Positions 62,937-64,000 of a DNA stretch of 64,000 nucleotides are shown piece by piece. Where the stretch lies: NCBI RefSeq assembly GCF_011067745.1, contig NZ_JAAMPJ010000001.1, forward strand, positions 186,001 through 250,000, written 5' to 3'. The translations under genes and the position numbers were made by a program. Position 1 is the first letter of the stretch. Every line of letters begins with the position of its first letter. The notes under the pieces were generated by a model that did not search any database, was not told the origin of the DNA, and was given only the letters and a program-made list of their open reading frames with translations. This DNA is from Lentzea alba (lineage in GTDB: Bacteria > Actinomycetota > Actinomycetes > Mycobacteriales > Pseudonocardiaceae).

Positions 62937-63479
62937 ATGAGAGACGTGATCTATCTGGACCGGATGGAGCAGGCCGAGACCCTGCTCAAGCCGCAGCGCG
63001 TGGAGGTGCTGCGGCAGCTCGCCGCGCCGCGCTCGTGCACCGAGGTCGCCGAGGTGCTCGACCAGACGCCGCAACGCGTGCACTACCACGTGAAACAGCT
63101 GGTCAAGGCCGGTCTCGCCACCCAGGTCGCCGAGCGCAAGGTGCGCGGCGTCCAGGAGGGCCTCTACCAGGCCGTCGCGCGGTCGTACTGGCTGTCGCCA
63201 CGGCTGGTCGGCCGGATCGGGTCGCGCGACGAGCTGGCACTGGGGCACCTCGTCGACCTCGCCGAGCAGATCCAGGTCGACGTCGCGGCACTGGACCGCT
63301 CGAGCGAACTGCCGTCCGTGGGCGTGTCCGGCGAGATCCGGGTGCGGCCGGAAGACCGCCAGCAGTTCCTGGCCGAGCTCCAGACGACGTTGCAGGACCT
63401 CTTCACCCGATACGGCGGCGCGGAGGGGGATGCGTTCCGCATCGCGCTCGCCTGCTATCCCAAAGGAGACGATCGATGA
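62937..63479 (+). CDS. ArsR-type winged-helix regulator
   Basis: A 180-residue regulator beginning MRDVIYLDRMEQAETLLKPQ, with the HTH RSCTEVAEVLDQTPQRVHYH. ATG at 62937 follows family usage; GTG at 62925 is also in frame. Its stop overlaps the next gene by ATGA, so it probably controls that SRPBCC protein, a common pairing. Confidence 0.85.
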   Translation: MRDVIYLDRMEQAETLLKPQRVEVLRQLAAPRSCTEVAEVLDQTPQRVHYHVKQLVKAGLATQVAERKVRGVQEGLYQAVARSYWLSPRLVGRIGSRDELALGHLVDLAEQIQVDVAALDRSSELPSVGVSGEIRVRPEDRQQFLAELQTTLQDLFTRYGGAEGDAFRIALACYPKGDDR

Positions 63480-64000
63480 GCACCGGAATTGTCCGCGTAC
63501 GCACGTCCGCGCCTGTCGCGCGCATCTACGAGGCCCTGACCACCGCCGCGGGCCTGCGGACGTGGCTTGCCGAGCACGCCGCCGTGGACCTCGAACAGGG
63601 GACGTTCGAGTTCTGGGGGCGCTACACGCCGGACGGCGAGCGGGGACGGCAGAAGCTGCTGAGCGTGGACGACACGTCCGTGAGCTTCACCTGGTTCCTG
63701 TTCGACGAGGAGTACACGGTCTCGCTCGCCATCGAGCAGCGCGACGGCGAGACGGTGATCGCCATGACGCAGTCCCCGTACCCGTCCTGGGGCCTCGGGG
63801 ACGACCACGCGGAGATCGTCCAGACGTTCTGGGCACTCGTGCTGGCGAACCTGGTCGAGCACGTCGAGGGCCGGCCGGTGTTCGGGTTCTGCGACTTCTC
63901 GACGCCGGAGCAACGGTTCGAGACCGACATCGCGGCGACGCCGAAGGCCATCATCGACGCGCTGACCGACCCCGACGTGTTCGCCCGGTGGTTCGGGGCG
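63476..64000 (+). CDS. SRPBCC (AHSA1-like) protein, 3' end beyond the window
   Basis: 175 residues without a stop. The first SRPBCC domain (IVRVRTSAPVARIYEALTTA, LRTWLAEHAAVDLEQGTFEF, SFTWFLFDE) is complete by about residue 145, and ETDIAATPKAIIDALTDPDV begins a second, so it is a tandem-domain protein. AAAGGAG is 8 nt before ATG 63476. AHSA1-like proteins bind hydrophobic ligands; paired with an ArsR regulator it may be a ligand or stress sensor. Confidence 0.85.
   Translation, partial: MSTGIVRVRTSAPVARIYEALTTAAGLRTWLAEHAAVDLEQGTFEFWGRYTPDGERGRQKLLSVDDTSVSFTWFLFDEEYTVSLAIEQRDGETVIAMTQSPYPSWGLGDDHAEIVQTFWALVLANLVEHVEGRPVFGFCDFSTPEQRFETDIAATPKAIIDALTDPDVFARWFGA

Overview
The window is high-GC actinobacterial DNA, most likely from the Pseudonocardiales (a Lentzea/Saccharothrix/Actinosynnema-like organism). 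This is inferred from the gene families, the many GTG and TTG starts, frequent leaderless starts, and a gene order that matches mycobacteria in two blocks. One block is mraZ-rsmH at the start of the division and cell-wall cluster. The other, at 30.5-59 kb, carries thyX, dapA, rnj, ftsK, argA, pgsA, clgR, pspA and pspM, the order known from M. tuberculosis (Rv2754c to Rv2743c).

Layout. 0-7 kb: rsmH (cut by the window edge) and mraZ, divergent from a moxR-DUF58-transglutaminase operon; the gap between them holds three arrays of 10-bp-spaced TGG repeats. 7-16 kb: a secreted subtilase, an M48 protease operon, a repeat-rich 620-bp spacer, an AbiEi-like gene and dinB under a perfect LexA box. 16-22 kb: a divergent amidohydrolase/glutamine-synthetase-like pair, then four sigma-factor genes in a row, three of them close ShbA-type paralogues. 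22-30 kb: a ParA-like ATPase with nei, a cytochrome P450, an ECF sigma/membrane-protein pair, pyrD, a GT2 glycosyltransferase with a tiny partner ORF, and a uracil permease. 30-38 kb: the envelope-stress operon (clgR, pspA, pspM) below rimO-pgsA-cinA, interrupted by a RloA/RloB (AbiL-type) defence pair, then argA. 38-42 kb: the most unusual region, a compact thiazole/oxazole-modified peptide (TOMM/LAP) locus. It has a MerR regulator, an E1-like leader-binding protein, a protein with eight consecutive cysteines fused to a four-helix membrane domain, a YcaO cyclodehydratase ending in PxPxP, and a SagB-type dehydrogenase. A secreted phospholipase A2 gene follows. 42-59 kb: ftsK, plsC, a SARP/AfsR regulator with a canonical direct-repeat site next to a methyltransferase, an isolated atpB, rnj-dapA, a Ser/Thr kinase, an IS605-type tnpB with an internal deletion, and thyX. 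59-64 kb: HicB-like and DUF4097 proteins, a SUKH protein, a TetR/aldo-keto reductase pair divergent from an ArsR/SRPBCC pair.

How it fits together. Conserved housekeeping genes form the frame and accessory modules sit between them: RloAB between rimO and argA, the TOMM locus and phospholipase between argA and ftsK, the SARP/methyltransferase/atpB group between ftsK and rnj, and tnpB at the 3' end of thyX. In the TOMM locus the genes overlap or nearly touch, so one transcript from the MerR promoter probably makes a modification complex (E1-like, YcaO, SagB) that would turn the Cys8 run of the membrane protein into azoline/azole rings. Nothing resembling an ABC exporter or leader protease is present, which suggests a membrane-tethered polyazole rather than a secreted toxin; that last step is inference. 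All start choices rest on Shine-Dalgarno spacing, overlap or family alignment from memory; no searches were run.
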